Positions 25,330-36,623 are shown, counted from the stretch's first letter. The stretch is 64,000 bases of DNA from Blumeriella jaapii (GCA_009599575.1 VWND01000005.1:744001-808000); one strand, 5' to 3'. Numbers and translations: made by a program. The notes: generated from the letters alone by a model not told the origin.

Positions 25330-28300
25330 TTTTTTTTAATTAACAAACTTATCGATATTATATCGTTTTTTAAACAAAGCGTTGCCAAACTTGGCAAGCT
25401 TATTTTTAACTTATTTTGAAACGAAATTATTATACGCAATCTTTTCGAATTTAAGCAAGTATATAATACCGCTATTTTAAATTAATAAGCAGTTTTCGTA
25501 AAAACATTTATAAAATAATTCGATATAATAACTGAAAACGTTAACGAATTTTTATTCGATTACGAAAGTTTCGTTAAAATTGAATTCGTTCGCAAAAGCT
25601 TTAATTACGATAAATTTTTGCTAAATTACGATAACGCTTCAAAAGCCCTCGCCGAAGCAAAAAGGGCTCGAAATAACAAGAAAAAGGTAACAGACCGAAT
25701 CTTGCGCTTTTTGTCAAATCAACGAAAGAAGAATATTTAAAAATACGTTTTTAGCAAAATCACCGGTGTTATTCCATTTCGGCATTTCGCTCGCTTTTTC
25801 GAAACTATTATTCTTACGAAAAAAAAAATTTGGGTATTAAACGCTTATATTTTTAAAGCGCAAGCTCTGAAAGCTAATAATTCAAAAGCCCGCAGGTTCA
25901 CAGGCTTTTTTACAGCTGTTTGCAAACTGATCGACGACGTTATGCAATCGCCAGAAGAAGTTCTAATCGGTTGCGAAATTCTAAATTTAATTCTTTTTTA
26001 AAGCAAAAGACTGAGCGTCGCTAAATGCGGCATTTTTATACCGAACGAAAAAACGACGCTATTCCGATGTTTTAAACTTACGACGACGAAAGGGACGAAA
26101 AAGCTAATATTATTTTCGTTCAGTTCGAAAAGATATACGCAGTAGCAACCAATATTTTTAAAGCAGCTAAAACAATTCGGCGATTTTTATTTTTAATTGT
26201 CGAAAACGAATCCGAGGACGAAACTAGAAGCGTAATAACAAATAATCGCTTATTCGAATACAAAAAACTTATTGTATTTATAAAAATAATTCCGGAAAAA
26301 GTAGAAACAAAGGACGTAAAAAAGCGCGCCGACATTTCCGAAACTTTTTCTGTTCGGAGAAAAAAACCATTTACGTCGTTAGCAAAAAAAGCACCGCGAG
26401 TAAAAACAGCCGGAAATCAACGCCGAGTTATAAGTTTTAAGCTAATTAACAAAAAACGCGACGATTTTACAAAATCGGATTTAAAAAACGCCGGTATTTC
26501 GAAAAGAAAAAATCCAAACGATTTTGAATTTAATTTTTCGAAATTGAATACGTAAATATCAAAAACGTTTGCTGCGTTTAAAAACATCGAACCGTTAATA
26601 TTTCAGATTTTAATAAAAGCATTTAAGATTTCGACTATTGCACGACTCGACCGAAAAAGTCTAGAAAAAAATATCGAAGTTATCGCGGGAAAAATTATAC
26701 AAAAAGCATAAGATTAGATTACTTTGCTTAAAACTTTCGCTTTCGACGACGAAACGATCCAGAAATTTTATTTCGACATTTTTATATAAGGGCTAAATAA
26801 ACCCGTTAGCTTTTTTTTTTTTGTTTCGAACGAAAACTGAACCAAGTTTTTTTCGGAAAATTGCAAATATAATACGCCGGAACAAATAAAAAAAACTTTT
26901 AAAAACGGTAAATCGTTTTTACTCGAGCTTTCTTTCGCTGAGAAACTTCGATTCTTTAATTTCGTTTTTACGAATAACGTTAACGCCAGAAAAAACGGCA
27001 AATTTTGCTATTTTTACGTACGCTATTACGCGGCGTATTGCAATTTGATTATAAAAAAAGTTGACGTTGTCGGCTTCGTTAATCGATTCGCTGTTATCAG
27101 AAATTCGAATTACGACGTGTTCGAAATTAATTTTAATAATTAATTTATATTCCGACGAAAAATTGCGAAAACTATTTAAACACGTATTAAAGCTTACCTG
27201 GGATACGTAAATTTCAAAGCAGATCCTAAAGCATTTAGCGCGACTATAAAGCTCGACTGAAACGTAAAAAAATAAAAACAACGAATATTTCTAAAAGCCG
27301 ATTTTTCTGGCCTTTCGACCGAAAATATATTTTAAAATCTATCTGAATTAAGCTGCGAATTCGTTAATTACGTAGGATTTTATAACGAAGAAAACAAGCT
27401 ATTATTGCATTTTATAAAAGAAAAAGTAGCTATATATAAGCATTATTTCCGATTAGTTAAAACTTAAAAAGCGTCTATAGCTTTTTTCGCTAATATATTT
27501 TACAATTTTATTTAACAAACTTTTAAAATACACCCCGGCTTTTACTTCGCTGCTTTGATTACTCGGAATCTTAGAAACTACCGCTTCGTGGCATATTTTA
27601 ACGTTCCGATCGCCCTAGGTCTTGTTGGCCCCGATCGTATTACAATTATAAAATTCGATATCGCCGACCTTTAAAAGAAGAAAAGGATCGAAGATCCTAC
27701 CGACGTTATTTTCGATTATTACGTTCTGCTTGCATTCGCATACAACTCGGGAATAATCGAAGCTTATCTGCAATTATATTACGACGCCAAGCTAATTAAA
27801 ACCATTTAAAAAAGTTCAGCTTTCTCGTATTTCAGCGCGTCTAAAGCAATAGCCTCGGTTATTTTATCGGACTACGAAACCGAAAGCTACGAAATAAAAA
27901 ATAAAATAACCTTTGTCAGCTTTTCGACTAAGCAAAAGGTTTTTGTTAAATTTAAAACTTAAAAAACCGACGGCGCGATACTAATTTGCTCGAATAATTA
28001 TACGGCGCAAAAATACAGAAACTATTTCGAAAACGATAATTCGATAAGCAATCTAATATTATTTGTATTGCGGCGAAAGCAATTACAGTATCTTCGGTGG
28101 TTTCGATTGCAAACGACTACTTTCGAATTATTTCGTAAAATAGTTTTTTTTACAGGCCTCGAAGCCTTTTCAAAAGCATTCGTCGATAAACAACCGTAAT
28201 CCGATTTATTAGTTTTACGCGAAGCAAAAGCGTTAATCGGTTTTAATCACGACGAATTAATCGATTATTTCTACGATTTTAATACAAAACTTTTCAGCGC

Positions 28301-28565
28301 TTTTTGCAAAGCGTAGGACCACGTTTAAAAGCTGAAATTTATTATCTACGCAAAAAAATCGTAAAAAGCATCCGTGGCGGCGATATTTAATAATATTATC
28401 GACGAAAAAGCTATCAGAACGTTCGTAAGTTTAAACGATACCTCGATTAATATTTTATCGAGTTATTTTTTAAAAAAGCAAAATAAATAAAATAATTCAA
28501 ACGATAAGCGAAACGCTATCTTTTCGCAGAAGCCAACAGCAAAAAGGCCAAAAACGGATTAGGAA
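25330..28565 (+). pseudogene. Copy B large third reading frame, about 1,080 codons, unknown function
   Basis: After integrase and a 0.45-kb T-rich spacer one frame can be followed for over 3.2 kb, interrupted only by stops that sit where Gln or Trp codons are expected. Blocks in order: IIRNLFEFKQVYNTAIL; NVNEFLFDYESFVKIEFVRK; a Lys/Arg-rich middle (KKRADISETFSVRRKK); KFCYFYVRYYAAYC; VVGFVNRFAVIRNSNYDV; FVNYVGFYNEENKLLLHF; VPIALGLVGPDRITI; FDYYVLLAFAYNSGII; NNYTAQKYRNYFENDNS; LVLREAKALIGFNHDELI. I see no signal peptide, no clear membrane helix and no known catalytic motif. Copies A and C have the same frame. It resembles neither the chromodomain nor an envelope protein that I know. The start is not fixed. 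Confidence 0.7.
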
Positions 28566-28708
28566 ACCAAAGGAGCGTAGGACTAAAAAGTTCGGTTTTT
28601 TGGTTGATTGGTTTTTAAATCATATAAAATAAACTAAATTGCATTTATTAAAATTATGTTTTTTTTAGTCGTAATCAAAAACGACTACGTATATTATTTA
28701 AAATAAAA

Positions 28709-28975
28709 TATAAAACGGTAATACTTTGTATTAATAAAAATTAGTAGTTTTAACTATGGTCGAGGCATGGACCCCTCCGAGACCCTCTGCCATTAACTAC
28801 CTTTAACAAGTATAAAAGCAAAACACCCCCTTAAATAGTACCATAAGCACGCAGTTCAATTTATATCTTTACTCATTTTTTTTTTCCTTTCTTCAGTCTT
28901 TTCTAGGGATTCCCTAGACTATCTTACCCACCGATATATGGCCGTATCAGTCTGGTTTTCCTACCTACTTTTATA
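28709..28975 (+). repeat. 3' LTR of copy B
   Basis: 267-bp partner of 17,689-17,945. The 5' end is mutated (TATAAAACGG), while the second half, with TCTAGGGATTCCCTAGAC and GGCCGTATCAGTCTGG, is nearly intact. It ends TTTTATA, followed by TTATT. Confidence 0.92.
28811..28818 (+). promoter_or_regulatory. TATA box of the family-1 LTR
   Basis: TATAAAAG lies about 100 bases into the LTR and is present as TATAAAAG or TATAAGAG at the same place in all six family-1 LTRs (for example 5375-5382). It is a plausible core promoter element. No expression is implied, since all copies are dead. Confidence 0.5.
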
Positions 28976-28984
28976 TTATTCTAG

Positions 28985-30350
28985 CTTTTTACTATTTTAT
29001 AAAGCATCGAATAAACTTCGCGGAAAGAAAAAACTTTTTTTAAGAATCAGTCTATTTTTTGTCGGAATCTGAATTTACCGAATTGCGCGAATATTTCGAT
29101 TCGAGTTTAAAAAAAAGCTGGATAAAAAAGTTTACTAGCTTTGCCGGCGCATCGGTAATATTTATATCGAAAAAAAACGGAAGTTTACGATTATGCGTCG
29201 ATTATAAAAGTTTAAACGCAGTTACGGTTAAAAATCGAACTTTTTTATTTTTTATAAGCGAAACTTTGAACCGTTTAAAAAAAGCTAAAATATTTATTAA
29301 ACTAGATTTTATTTGGGCGTATTACCGCCTTCGAATAAAAGAAAAAGATAAATGGAAGATTGCGTTTCGCATTCGTTACGGATATTTCGAATACTGCGTA
29401 TTATTTTTCGGCCTTTCGAACGCACCAGCAACTTTTTAAGCGTATATTAATTAAGCTTTAGTCGGTTTAGTAAATATTACGTATGTAATTTACTTCGACG
29501 ATATTTTAATATTTTCCGAAAATTCCGACGATTATATAAACGCGGTAAAAAAGGTTTTCGAAAAATTTCGTATTAATAAATTTTACGGAAATCTGAAAAA
29601 ATATGCTTTCGATACGAATACGGTCGAATTTCTAGGCTTCGTCGTTATTTTTACGGGAATTAAAATGGACCCAAGGAAAATGAATAATATTCGGAAATAG
29701 CCTCTTTTTATTACGTAGCGAAATATTTAAGTGTTTTTAGGTTTTATTAACTTTTATAAACGTTATTAAAAACTACGCTAAGCTTTGCCGATCTATTACA
29801 GATTTTTTAAAAAAAATGCAACGAAGAAAAATATCGGGCCTTTTTCGTTTTTTATTCGAAGCGAAGCTCGCTTTTTTATTTTTAAAAAAAAAGTTTTGCC
29901 AAGCACCGATTCTACGTTATTTCGATTTTCGATTAAAAATCCAAATCGAAACAAACGCTTCGAAATTCGCTATAAGCGGAATATTATTTTAATTGTTCGA
30001 AAAAGGTGCGGAGGCACGTTGGCATTTTATCGTATATTATTCGAAAAAGCTTTTTTTTATAAAACAAAAATACGAGGTTTACGACGCTAAATTAATAATT
30101 ATAGTTTACGCTTTTAAGCAATAGAGCTAATATTTACGTAGCGTTTCCGACGTTATTATTATACGTATAAATTATTATAATCTGAAATATTTTTTTACGA
30201 AAAAACGTTTAAACGGACGCTAAGCGAGATGGGCCGACGAGCTAATTGAATACGATTTTGCAATCGAATATAAAACAAAGATTTTTAATTCGGCGGATGG
30301 TTTTTTCCGCCGGCCAGATTTAAAAAAAGATTTAAAAAAAAATAATAAGC
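28985..30350 (+). pseudogene. pol: T2 reverse transcriptase and RNase H (broken)
   Basis: The RT starts with the P-rich-linker equivalent FTELREYFDSSLKKSWI, then GSLRLCVDYKSLNAVTVKN, then KLDFIWAYYRLRIKEKDKWK, then YGYFEYCVLFFGLSNAPATF, all hallmark Ty3/Gypsy RT blocks in one open run (29,059-29,439). The active-site box near 29,480-29,520 reads YFDDILIFSE, with both aspartates intact, unlike the other elements here. RNase H follows at about 29,905-30,280 (IQIETNASKFAISGILF, then ARWADELIEYDFAIEYK). Stops are fewer than in A. Integrase follows. Confidence 0.85.
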
Positions 30351-30559
30351 AGCTGCTTATGTTATATTATAAGTTAAAACTAGCTTATTTGAGAAATTCT
30401 AAAATGTTTTTCGCAATAAAAACACGTTTAAAATCGGAATATAAATTATTTCGCGCCGATAAGTATTCGGAGTTTCTGTTAACGGAATCAGAAAATAAAA
30501 AGCAAGCGGAAAAAAGCCAAATAAAAGGCTTTCGCCGGACTGTTTTTTGCTAGTATTAC

Positions 30560-32090
30560 TGGTTGCAAATAATATATATCACGAAGCGTAGCCGCTGTGT
30601 TATTATAATCCGAAACGATTAATAACGAGCTAGCAGAATCGATTTATAAAATTATTTTTAAATTGCAAAAATTTGATTTTTTTATATTATAAAAAACGTA
30701 CGAATCGGCTTCGCAAAACAATCGAGCCGGATCCGAAGAATATTGGCGTATAAGCCAAAATGAATTATTACGTTATAAAAGACGTGCGTATATTCCGAAT
30801 AAAAGCGTTATTAAAAGCGAAATATTAAAAATTAATTACAACGATCCGACCGCCGGTTATTAAAACTTTCGGCGAACGCTAAAACTGGTCGAAAAAAAGT
30901 ATTTTTGGCTTGGTTTACGAGGCGACGTAAAGCGTTACGTTAATACGTATAAAAAGTATTAGAAAAACAAGCTTAAAAAGCATCGATTTTATAGCGAATT
31001 AGCTTTTTTTTCGATTTTTACGAAACTTTAGGAAAAGATAATTATGGATTTTATTACGGGTTTATTTTTTAGCAAAAGACGAAATCGTATTTACGATTCG
31101 ATATTCGTTATAATAAACCGATATACGAAGTTGTCGAGATATATACCGATATAAAAAACGATTTTAGCTTTAGATTTGGCTAAGATATTTATATAATACG
31201 TTTATAAAGATTTTGGCTGTTTTAAAAGGATTATTACAAACAAAAGATTAGTTTTTATTAATAAATTCTGGTTTTTAATAATATTTTATTTACAAATACG
31301 ACGTCGATTAAACATCGCTTTCCATTTTTAAACAAATAGCCAAACGGAACGTTAAAATTAAATTTTAAAATTTTACTTTCGCACGTATTGCGATTATCGA
31401 TAAAACAATTAAATTACGAAGCTTGCTTTAGCCGAGTTTACGTATAACAATTCGATATACGCTTTTACGAGTTTTATTTTTTTTCGTATATTATACGGCT
31501 TTTACCTAAAATTTAATAGCAACGTCGAAAGCAACGTCGTAAAAAAAAGGATATCGTCAGCGGAAAAACGAGTTAAAATATTGCAAAAAAAAAGAAAAAT
31601 ATTTAATAAAAAGCTAAAAAAAGCCAACGCGAATTATAAAAGGTTTTACGACGCTAAATATAAAAAAACTAGATTTTAAATAAACGACAAAATATTATTA
31701 TCGATTAAAAACCTTCGACAGCTGCGACTTTTTCGAAAGTTTTCAAATAAATATCTAAGGTTTTTTAAAATCAAGCGAATTATATACGAGCACGGCCAAG
31801 TTTATTAATTCGAGCTTTTTTTTTAATATCGTATTTACGATATTTTTTACGTTTTTTTATTAAAATCTTAGCAAAGTCGGAACGATATCGAGCCGAAAAA
31901 TAATATAATAAAATTTTAAAAACCCGAAAAATACGAGATTAAATTAATACAAATTTATAAAAATATAAAAAAGGGCCGATATTATTTGATGCGATAAAAA
32001 AGTTATTTATTAAGCGAAGATTTCTAAAAGCCAAAAAATTATTTTACGAACGCAAAAAAGATTATAAAAAAATATTTGAAAAATACGATA
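30560..32090 (+). pseudogene. T2 integrase with chromodomain (broken)
   Basis: The integrase has a zinc-binding region (NDPTAGY to VNTYKKY, with Cys lost), then MDFITGLFFSKRRNRIYDS carrying the first catalytic Asp, IITNKR where the second Asp is Asn, and FHF.TNSQTER for the HPQTDGQTER block. Near 31,690-31,830 is the GPF/Y-like linker (NKYLRFFKIKRI). The end (about 31,925-32,090) matches a chromodomain: EKYEIKLIQIYKNIKKGRYY, then L.R.KSYLLSEDF.KPKNYF, with the conserved Trp codons read as stops. Chromodomains bind methylated histone H3 and steer such elements to heterochromatin. Confidence 0.82.
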
Positions 32091-33158
32091 AATAATAATA
32101 ACGGAGCAGTAACGAATGCGCGCCGTAAAAGCAAAGAAAAGAAAACAAAAACATTTAGAAAATCTTAGAACCGCTGTTAAATTAATTTATTTTTATTATT
32201 ATTTCTTTTTTTATCGTTATCGCTATTTTTTTTAAATTTAAAAGCAGCGGCAGGCTAAAAAGAATTAATATTAAACGAATTCGTAAAATATTCGATTTAT
32301 TTTAATTAAGGTTTTTACGATAGCCGTAATCGAATTTTAAATTGCAGCCACGATATTTTCGTGGAAATCCAAAATTTAATTCAATTAGTTAAAATAGGTC
32401 CGAGCGACGTTTTCGAAACGTCGAAGGATACGTTTTATATTAGCGTCGTTAAATAGGAGGGCCGGCGCAGCCAAAACTTCCAAAACAGCAGCAGCCGCCA
32501 AACCGGCAGGAACGGACGCAGCAGCAGCAGCGGCAGCGGCAATCCGAGCCGCGGCGCGATTCGCACGATTTTCGACTATTATAAAAGCCGAAGCGTCACC
32601 TTTTTTTAAACGATTTATATAAGCGTCGTAAATAATAAAATCGATAAAGGTTTTAGCAAAAGCTTTGGCTTCGGCAGCAGAAAAAAAAAAAGCGGCAGCG
32701 GCTGTAGCAGCATCGAAACGATTTATAAAATCGTTAAGGCCCGCGAAAAAGATTTGCGCTTCGGTAGCGCGTGCGGCAGAAATCTGTAATTAGTTAAAAA
32801 CGAATTCGAATAAAAGTTTAAAAGATTCACAGGAAAGCATTAAATATGCGAAGCTTTGTAACGGTTGCATTTTACGCTAAGAAGTTCGAAAACGCAAAAG
32901 GGCAAAGAGTTTTTTGTAATACTTTCGCGTGAGATTAAGCGGGCGCACCGAAAGCAGATAAAAGTTAAAAGCATTTTAAAAGTTCGCGGCGAACGCGGCG
33001 AAAAGCAATTAATTAAAATAAAAAAAAGCTAATAAGAAAATAAAAATAAAAAAGAAAAAAAAAAAGCTGAGCAGGAAAATAGCGGCCATTTTAAAAAAGA
33101 AAGCTTTTTTAACAAAAATGCGAAGCGTTACCGAAAACAAAAAAAACAAAATAGCAAA

Positions 33159-33222
33159 ACAATTATAATTCACGACCGAAAGCGAAAAAAACAATTATAA
33201 TTCACGACCAAAAGCGAAAAAA
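33159..33222 (+). repeat. 32-bp tandem duplication in T2
   Basis: Two adjacent 32-base units beginning ACAATTATAATTCACGACC (33,159-33,190 and 33,191-33,222) differ by one G/A change. Confidence 0.85.
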
Positions 33223-33307
33223 ACCGCACGTTATTTCGAAAGCGTAACGCACGTTATACACGAAAGCATACGCATAAAAAAATCAATCGCTTTTGGGAAC
33301 CAAAAGC

Positions 33308-33323
33308 CTAAAAGGGGGGGTAA
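33308..33323 (+). promoter_or_regulatory. Polypurine tract of T2
   Basis: The purine-rich run ...TAAAAGGGGGGGTAA lies directly against the T2 3' LTR, where plus-strand DNA synthesis is primed in LTR retrotransposons. It confirms the plus orientation. Confidence 0.7.
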
Positions 33324-33736
33324 TATCAAAAATTAATATTACGTATATAAATCAAATGATTCGCCAAGACCTTTTGCTTTTTACTAACTTTCGAATAGCA
33401 TTTTCTGCGGATAGGCCGTAAAGGCCGAATAGTATTATAAGGGCTGGAGATAATATTTAAGTAAAATATTTTATAAAAATAATTGTTAAGAAATCAATTA
33501 TTAAGGTTATATTAAAAAGAATAAGAAAAAATCGGAATAAAAACTGGAGAAGCATATTAAATGGGATTCGCCTGGTTTTCTGGGAAATACTTTTTTCCAG
33601 AGTTCCATTTTTTCTTTTGTACTTATATACGCCTTCTACTAGAAATATAAAAGGTAAAAATCAGTCTGACTATCAACCCAATCTTATCTGAGTTCTATTG
33701 TCTGAACTAGTGTTTCCCTGCCTTTCAATCCTTACA
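33324..33736 (+). repeat. 3' LTR of T2
   Basis: 413-bp partner of 15085-15496, with the opposite damage profile. Its first half is mutated, while the last 170 bases (for example GTCTGAACTAGTGTTTCCC) are nearly intact. It ends CTTACA, then the ATTAT duplication. Confidence 0.92.
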
Positions 33737-33741
33737 ATTAT

Positions 33742-34760
33742 TCGGAATTTTGGAAACTGCCGCTTCGTAGTATATTTTAACGTTCCGATCGCTTTAGGTT
33801 TCGCTGGCCCCGATCGTATTACAGTTATAAAATTCGATATCGCCGATTTTTAGAAAAAGGAAAGGATCGAAAACTTTACCGACGCTATTTTCGATTATTA
33901 CGTTCTGCTTGCATTCGTATATAATTCGAAAATAATCGAAGCTTATTTGCAATTATATTACGACGCTAAGCTAATTAAAATTATTTAGAAAAGCTTAGCT
34001 TTTTCGTATTTTAGCGCGTTTAAAATAATGGTTTCGGCTATTTTATCGGATTACGAAACCGAAGGCTACGAAATGGAAAATAAAATAATTTTTGTTAGTT
34101 TTTCGATTAAGCAAAAGATTTTCGTTAGATTTAGAATCTAAAAAACCGACGGCGCAATGCTGGTTTATTCGAATAATTACACGGCGCAAAAGTACAGAAA
34201 TTATTTCGAAAACGATAATTCGATAAGCAATTTAATATTATTTGTATTGCGGCGAAAGCAATTATAATATTTTCGATGGTTTCGATTGCAAACGATTATT
34301 TCCGAACTATTTCGTAAAATAGTTTTTTTTATAAGTTTCGGAGCTTTTTTAAAAGCATTCGTCGGCAGACAACCGTAGTCCGACCTATTAGTTTTACGCG
34401 AAGCAAAAGCGTTAATCGGTTTTAATTATAACGAATTAATCGATTATTTTTACGATTTTAATATAAGATTTTTCAGCGCTTTTTGCAAAGCGTAAAACTA
34501 CGTTTAAAAGCTGGAATTTAATATTTACGAAAAAAAAGTCGTGAAAAGCATCCGTCGCGGCGATATTTAATAATATTATCGACGAAAAAGCTATTAAAAC
34601 GTTCGTAGATTTAAACGATATTTCGATTAATATTTTATTAAGCTATTTTTTAAAAGAGTAAAATAAATAAAATGATTTAAACGATAAGCGAAACGCTATT
34701 TCTTCGTAGAAGTTAATAGCAAAAAGGCCAAGAACGGGTTAAAAGACCGAAAAAGCGTAG
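33742..34760 (+). pseudogene. Copy A third reading frame, second part (unknown function)
   Basis: Continuation of the frame cut by T2 at the ATTAT target (15080-15084 and 33737-33741). It reads NCRFVVYFNVPIALGF-like, then FDYYVLLAFVYNSKIIEAY, then NNYTAQKYRNYFENDNS, then LVLREAKALIGFNYNELID, matching B about 27,560-28,565. The end is basic and polar. The final stop cannot be fixed because several candidate stops may be RIP products. The family-1 3' LTR follows about 130 bp later. Confidence 0.7.
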
Positions 34761-34888
34761 GGCTAAGGAGTTCGGTTTTTGAATAATTGGTTTTTAGATT
34801 TTATAGAATAGATTAGATTATATTTATTAGAGTTATGTTTTTTTTTGATCGTAGTTAGGAACGATTACGTATGTTGTTTAAAACAGAA

Positions 34889-35159
34889 TATAAAACGGTG
34901 ATATTTTGTATTAATAGGAATTGGTAGTTTTAGTTATGGTCGAGGCATAGACTTTTTCGAGACCTTTTGCCATTAACTACTTTTAACAGGTATAAAAGCA
35001 AAGCATTCCTTTAGATAGTACCATAGGTACGCAGTCCAATTTATACTTTTACTTATCTTTTTTTTTTTTCTTTTTTTTAGTTTTTTTTAGGGATTTTCTA
35101 GATTATTTTACCCACCGATATGTGGCCGTATCAGTCTGGTTTTCCTACCTACTTTTACA
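34889..35159 (+). repeat. 3' LTR of copy A
   Basis: A 271-bp family-1 LTR, paired with 5273-5539. It ends ...CTACTTTTACA and is followed by TAATT, matching the TAATT that overlaps the start of the 5' LTR. That gives a 4-bp duplication if the LTR starts TG, or 5 bp if it starts at the G. Confidence 0.92.
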
Positions 35160-35163
35160 TAAT

Positions 35164-36515
35164 TTCGATATTTTTTTCCAAGCTTTTTCGGTCGAATCGT
35201 ATAATAATCGAAATTTAAATGCTTTTATTAAAATCTGAAATATTAGCGGTACGACGTTTTTAAACGCAGCAAACGTTTCTAGTATTTGCGTATTCAGTTT
35301 CGAAAAGTCAGATTTAAAATCGTTTAAATTTTTTCTTTTCGGAATGCCAGTATTTTCTAAATCCGATTTTATAAAATCGTCGCGTTTTTTATTAATTAAT
35401 TTAAAACTTATAACTCGGCGTCGATTTCCGGCTGTTTTTATTCGCGGTGCCTTTTTTGCTAGCGACGTAAATAGTTTTTTTTTTCGAATAAAAAAAATTT
35501 CGAAAATATCGGCGCGCTTTTTTACGTTTTTTGTTTTTACTTTTTTCGGAATTGTTTTTACAAATATAATAAGTTTTTTATATTCGAATAAGCGATTGTT
35601 TGTTATTACGCTTTTAATTTCGTTTTCGGATTCGTTTTCGATAATTAAAAATAAAAATCGCCGAATTGTTTTAGCTGTTTTAAAAATATTAATTGCCATC
35701 GCGTATATCTTTTCGAACTAAACGAAAATAATATTGGCTTTTTCGTTTTTTTCGTCGTCGTACGTTTAAAATATCGAAATGGCGTCGTTTTTTTCGTTTG
35801 GTATAAAAATGCCGCATTTAGCGACGCTTAATTTTTTATTTTAAAAAAGGGTCAGATTTAAAATTTCGCAGCCGATTAAAACTTTTTTTAGCGATTATAT
35901 AGCGTCGTCGATCAGTTTGCAAACAGTTATAAAAAAGCTTGTAAATCTGCGGGCCTTTGAATTATTAGTTTTTAAAGCTTGCGCTTTAAAAATGTAAGCG
36001 TTTAATACTTATACTTTTTTAATAAAAGTAATAATTTCGAAAAAGCGAGCGAAATGCCGAAATAAAATAATATCGGTGATTTTGCTAAAAACGTATTTTT
36101 AAATATTTTTTTTTCGTTGATTTAGCAAAAAACGCAATATTCGGTTTATTATTTCCTTTTTATTATTTCGAACTTTTTTTGCTCCGGCGAAAGCTTTTGA
36201 AACGTTATTATAATTTAGCAGAAACTTATCGTAATTAAAGCTTTTGCGAACGAATTTAATTTTAACGAAACTTTTGTAATCGAATAAAAATTCGTTAACG
36301 TTTTCAATTATTATATCGAATTGCTTTATAAATATTTTTACGAAAGCTGTTTGTTAATTTAAAATGGCGGTATTATATGTTTGTTTAAATTCGAAAAAAT
36401 TACGTATAATAATTCCGTTTTAAAATAAATTAAAAATAAGTTTGCCAGATTTAACAACGTTTTGCTTAAAAAACGATATGATATCGATGGGTTTATTAAT
36501 TAAAAAAGTGTATTA
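35164..36515 (-). pseudogene. Copy C, 5' part of the large third reading frame
   Basis: On the minus strand this matches the beginning of the frame in B (INKPIDIISFFKQNVVKSGK-like near 36,500), then runs left. A 184-codon stretch (35,145-35,699) is still open and contains IFKTAKTIRRFLFLIIENES, VKTKNVKKRADIFEIFFIRK and KLNTQILETFAAFKNVVPLI. It is cut by copy A at 35,160-35,164; the rest is at 3,340-5,268. The open frame seen on the opposite strand here (35,344-35,721) is an antisense shadow. Confidence 0.72.
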
Positions 36516-36623
36516 TATTTATTAAAAAGTAAATAAAAAAAATTACGGAAATTATAAAATATTTGTATTTAAAAATTACGGAAATTCGCATGCTATTTTT
36601 CCAATAAATTATAACTATTTAAG

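Larger units (their letters stand above)
17689..28975 (+). mobile_element. Ty3/Gypsy family-1 element, copy B (plus, uninterrupted, youngest)
   Basis: 11,287 bp with LTRs at 17,689-17,945 and 28,709-28,975. It is flanked by TTAT at 17,685-17,688 and 28,976-28,979 (TTATT if the LTR is taken to start at its G). It lies inside T2, between protease and RT. It is the only uninterrupted family-1 copy and therefore the reference for layout: LTR, gag (about 18.65-20.03 kb), linker, protease-RT-RNase H-integrase (about 20.1-24.9 kb), a 0.45-kb T-rich spacer, unknown third frame (25.33-28.57 kb), LTR. It keeps more C residues than A and has lost more G (plus strand). Confidence 0.93.
32095..33323 (+). 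other. T2 region after pol with a GC-rich Ala-coding island
   Basis: After the chromodomain lies about 1.2 kb before the 3' LTR. At 32,455-32,560 base composition turns GC-rich, with GCAGCAGCAG and GCCGCCAAACC strings, though surrounded by RIP-damaged DNA. In one plus frame this reads as Ala-rich (KTAAAAKPAGTDAAAAAAAA), continuing through two stops to another Ala-rich piece near 32,680-32,790. The rest is A-rich and includes a 32-bp tandem duplication (33,159-33,222). It could be an extra small gene of T2 or a remnant of host DNA. I do not recognise a product. Confidence 0.45.
15085..33736 (+). mobile_element. Ty3/Gypsy chromodomain-type element T2 (plus, split by copy B)
   Basis: The LTRs at 15085-15496 and 33324-33736 (412 and 413 bp) start TGTTAGG and end CTTACA. 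Perfect ATTAT duplications lie at 15080-15084 and 33737-33741, and the uninterrupted copy B has ATTAC at the equivalent place. Its own DNA is 15085-17688 and 28976-33736, about 7.4 kb. It encodes Gag with two CCHC-like knuckles, protease, RT, RNase H, integrase and a C-terminal chromodomain, then an extra Ala-rich segment. Copy B interrupts it within protease-RT. A purine tract with seven Gs precedes the 3' LTR. Confidence 0.92.
5273..35159 (+). mobile_element. Ty3/Gypsy family-1 element, copy A (plus strand, split by T2)
   Basis: The LTRs are 5273-5539 and 34889-35159, both in plus orientation, flanked by TAAT(T) at 5269-5273 and 35160-35164. The insertion lies within the third frame of copy C. 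Its own DNA is 5273-15079 and 33742-35159. The gap is T2, flanked by ATTAT on both sides. The order is gag, protease, RT, RNase H, integrase, unknown third frame. Over gag it has mostly lost C (plus-strand C to T) while keeping G, the opposite of copy B. Confidence 0.92.

Noticed and set aside
35344..35721. 125-codon open frame on the plus strand
   Set aside because: It is the antisense shadow of the copy C third frame on the minus strand; an equivalent antisense frame occurs in A (13,637-14,014) and a shorter one in B (26,120-26,335).
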